Source: Rhizobium sp. Q54 | GTDB lineage: Bacteria; Pseudomonadota; Alphaproteobacteria; SMXS01 | Assembly (NCBI GenBank): GCA_945872035.1 | Contig: CAMBYA010000070.1 | Location: 1 to 9,330, forward strand | Direction: 5' to 3' | Length of the DNA: 9,330 nt | In this document: piece after piece, positions 7,860 through 9,330 of the stretch | Position numbering within the stretch: position 1 is the stretch's first letter | Layout of the letters: each line of letters opens with the position of its first letter | Translations under genes and position numbers: made by a program | The notes under the pieces: generated by a model | Database searches by the model: none | Seen by the model: only the letters and a program-made list of their open reading frames with translations | What the model was told of the DNA's origin: nothing

Positions 7860-9194
7860 CTACTTCCGCCCCTCGATATAGTCGTTCAGCGTGTCGTGGA
7901 AATGCTGCACGCGGCGCTCCTGGTTGGTCAGGTTCGCGCCCTGGTAGCCGGCCGAGTTGAAGCCGAGCTGCTGGTTCTCCGCGATCGACAGGTCCTGGTC
8001 GTTGGTGCGGCCCAGCGTCTTCTCGCCATACCTGAAGTGGTCGACGGGCGCGTCTTCGAACGGCAGGTCGGGACCGCCGGCGGGCGAGGGGACCGTCGTC
8101 ACGCCGTCGATATGCGGCACGAAGTACCAGTGGTCGAACTCGCATTTCTGCGGATCGGTGGGGTGCGGACGCGGGCGCAGCAGCTGCACGCCGTCCGGAC
8201 CTACCGTGATCACGTTGTTCGGGAAGATGTTGTAGATGACGTAATCGGTGAGCTGGTAGTCCTTCAGGTGCGCATAGTGGTGGTAGCCCTTCGACGGGCC
8301 GATCCTGCGCTTCTGCTGCTGGATATCGAGTCGGATCTGCTTCATCCGCGCGTTGCCTTGGTAGTCGGCGGGGTTCAGCTCCCACTTTTCCATCATCGCC
8401 GCCACGTCCGCGGGCGGCTCGTCGCCCTTGTAGGAGGCGGTGGGCCGGTGCGACGGGAACCAGCCGCTGTTGGTGCCGTTCTCGCGCAGGTCGAACTGGC
8501 ATTCCGAGAACACGGTCTCGATATAGGGCGCCAGCTCCGGGTGCAGCACCTGGACGTGATAGCCCTCGTTGAAATTGTCGGTGATCACCTTCCAGTTGCA
8601 GTTGGCGTCGGCCGTCAGGGCCAGCACCCGCACCATGTTCTCCATGCGGTAGCCCTCGATCTCGTCGCCCGAGCTGCCCAGCGCCTCGCGCAGCGGGATG
8701 GCGTTGGGGTCCATGTTGAACCACACGAAACCGGCGAATTCCTCGCACGGCATGTCGATCAGGCCCAGCTTGCCGAGCTGGCTGCCGCCGGGGAAGTCGT
8801 CGGCGTCGGGCATGGCCTTCAGCAGGCCGTCGGTGCCCCAGTTCCAGCCATGATAGGGGCAGGTGAAGCCGTCCGTCGCGCAGCCCTCGTCGGCGAAGGT
8901 GAGGCGCGCGCCGCGGTGCTGGCAAACGTTGAAGAAGGCGCGGACACTGCCGTTCTCCTGCCGGACCATCAGGATGGATTCGCGGCCCAGCGTGGTGTTC
9001 ACATAGTCGCCCGGCTCGGGCATGTGATAGGACAGGCCGCCGATCTGCCAGGTGCGCATCCACACCCGGCGCCATTCCTTCTCGTAATAGTCCTTCGAGA
9101 TGTAGCGGTCGGCGTCGATGATGTCGCCGCGCAGGCTGGGCTCCGGCATCTTCGCCGGGCGCTCCATATCAAGCCTATTGTCCACCGTGCTCAT
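7860..9194 (-). CDS. Rieske non-heme iron oxygenase, alpha subunit (ring-hydroxylating/N-demethylating family)
   Basis: The 444-residue protein has both parts of a Rieske oxygenase alpha subunit. The N-terminal Rieske domain (about 45-160) binds 2Fe-2S through C91-Q-H93 and C112-PY-H115 (NVCQHRGA and TCPYHGW). The C-terminal catalytic domain has NWKVITDNFNEGYHVQVLH (200-218), supplying mononuclear iron ligands H213 and H218, with E210 at the bridging position. A third carboxylate ligand, likely D401 in NDQDLSI, is inferred from position. The family uses electrons from a separate reductase for O2-dependent hydroxylation or demethylation. No reductase or beta subunit is in the window, and the substrate is unknown. 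The ATG at 9192-9194 is chosen over an upstream in-frame TTG because it has a purine-rich GGGGACGG before it. Confidence 0.93.
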   Translation of the reverse strand: MSTVDNRLDMERPAKMPEPSLRGDIIDADRYISKDYYEKEWRRVWMRTWQIGGLSYHMPEPGDYVNTTLGRESILMVRQENGSVRAFFNVCQHRGARLTFADEGCATDGFTCPYHGWNWGTDGLLKAMPDADDFPGGSQLGKLGLIDMPCEEFAGFVWFNMDPNAIPLREALGSSGDEIEGYRMENMVRVLALTADANCNWKVITDNFNEGYHVQVLHPELAPYIETVFSECQFDLRENGTNSGWFPSHRPTASYKGDEPPADVAAMMEKWELNPADYQGNARMKQIRLDIQQQKRRIGPSKGYHHYAHLKDYQLTDYVIYNIFPNNVITVGPDGVQLLRPRPHPTDPQKCEFDHWYFVPHIDGVTTVPSPAGGPDLPFEDAPVDHFRYGEKTLGRTNDQDLSIAENQQLGFNSAGYQGANLTNQERRVQHFHDTLNDYIEGRK

Positions 9195-9228
9195 GGTCCG
9201 TCCCCGTTCTGTCTTGCCATCACCCGTT

Positions 9229-9255
9229 CGATCGTGCAAAAATTCAACGATCGTT
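9229..9255. promoter_or_regulatory. Paired CGATCG operator-like sites upstream of the Rieske gene
   Basis: AACGATCGTT (9246-9255) is a perfect 10-bp palindrome. A second CGATCGT (9229-9235) lies 19 bases away, and CGATCGTnCA is common to both. CGATCGT and ACGATCG also form a 7-bp inverted repeat with an 11-base spacer. The sites lie 35-60 bases before the Rieske start. The symmetry resembles TetR-type operators, but no regulator is in the window, so the identity is inferred. Confidence 0.45.
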
Positions 9256-9277
9256 CAACACCGTGCCCAAACGGCCG

Positions 9278-9301
9278 GATGTTGTCAAGAGAGTCAACAT
9301 C
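9278..9301. promoter_or_regulatory. 24-bp operator-like palindrome upstream of the Rieske gene
   Basis: The arms GATGTTGTC (9278-9286) and GTCAACATC (9293-9301) are reverse complements at 8 of 9 positions around a 6-base AAGAGA centre. The left arm overlaps the TTGACA hexamer at 9283-9288, so a bound dimer would block that promoter element. It could instead serve a divergent gene beyond the window edge. Confidence 0.45.
9283..9288 (-). promoter_or_regulatory. Candidate -35 element for the Rieske gene
   Basis: The minus strand reads TTGACA, an exact -35 consensus, about 90 bases before the Rieske ATG. The sequence 16-18 bases downstream (around CACGGT) is a poor -10, so the promoter may depend on an activator or the match may be chance. 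Confidence 0.3.
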
Positions 9302-9330
9302 AGCCGCGCCAGCAGGTTTGCCGGTGGCTC

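Noticed and set aside
7672..9075. 467-codon open frame on the minus strand in another frame of the Rieske gene
   Set aside because: Its codons are an out-of-frame reading of the Rieske gene, rich in Arg/Ala/Gly/Pro, while the other frame has complete Rieske and iron-site motifs.
9195..9239. 15-residue upstream extension of the Rieske protein from a TTG codon
   Set aside because: The TTG lacks a ribosome site and the extension crosses the operator-like palindromes; the ATG at 9194 fits better.

Overview
The window is GC-rich and densely coding. It looks like a chromosomal segment of an alphaproteobacterium, possibly a Rhodospirillales/Rhizobiales-type lineage; genus cannot be told from the sequence. 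The evidence is the order purC-purS-purQ-purL-bolA-grxD, a DUF1476 (F1-ATPase zeta inhibitor) gene next to purC, a split three-part PurS/PurQ/PurL enzyme, and intergenic repeats of the CCGGACTTGTTCCGG and CGTCATTGCGA kinds common in that class. No RNA gene, transposase, CRISPR array or phage gene was seen.

Layout. Positions 1-706 (minus strand) hold the N-terminal part of a Tat-exported PhoX-family (DUF839) phosphatase, divergent from a small antibiotic-biosynthesis-monooxygenase (ABM) fold gene at 790-1098. A 136-bp nested inverted repeat (1111-1246) fills the convergent gap before the main operon. On the minus strand, read from high to low coordinates, that operon is purC (5717-4950), purS (4953-4711), purQ (4714-4055), purL (4058-1869), bolA (1850-1617) and grxD (1607-1269). 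The four pur genes are chained by 4-base start/stop overlaps, and bolA and grxD follow after gaps of 18 and 9 bases. The DUF1476 gene (5872-6198, plus strand) is divergent from purC. After it come a second repeat family (6226-6317), purB (7639-6332, minus), a 220-bp gap with a diverged repeat copy and a stem-loop, and a Rieske non-heme iron oxygenase alpha subunit (9194-7860, minus). The Rieske upstream region carries two strong operator-like palindromes.

How the genes work together. PurS, PurQ and PurL form FGAM synthase (step 4 of IMP synthesis). PurC makes SAICAR, and PurB cleaves SAICAR to AICAR and adenylosuccinate to AMP. BolA and the CGFS monothiol glutaredoxin are a known pair in iron-sulfur handling and ride at the tail of the purine operon. 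The zeta protein restrains ATP hydrolysis by F1Fo-ATP synthase. The PhoX-like, ABM and Rieske genes appear functionally unrelated flanks.

Most of the window is well-conserved metabolism. The less explained parts are the intergenic repeats at convergent gene ends, the Rieske control region, and the glutamate at the position that normally bridges the two iron centres of the Rieske oxygenase.
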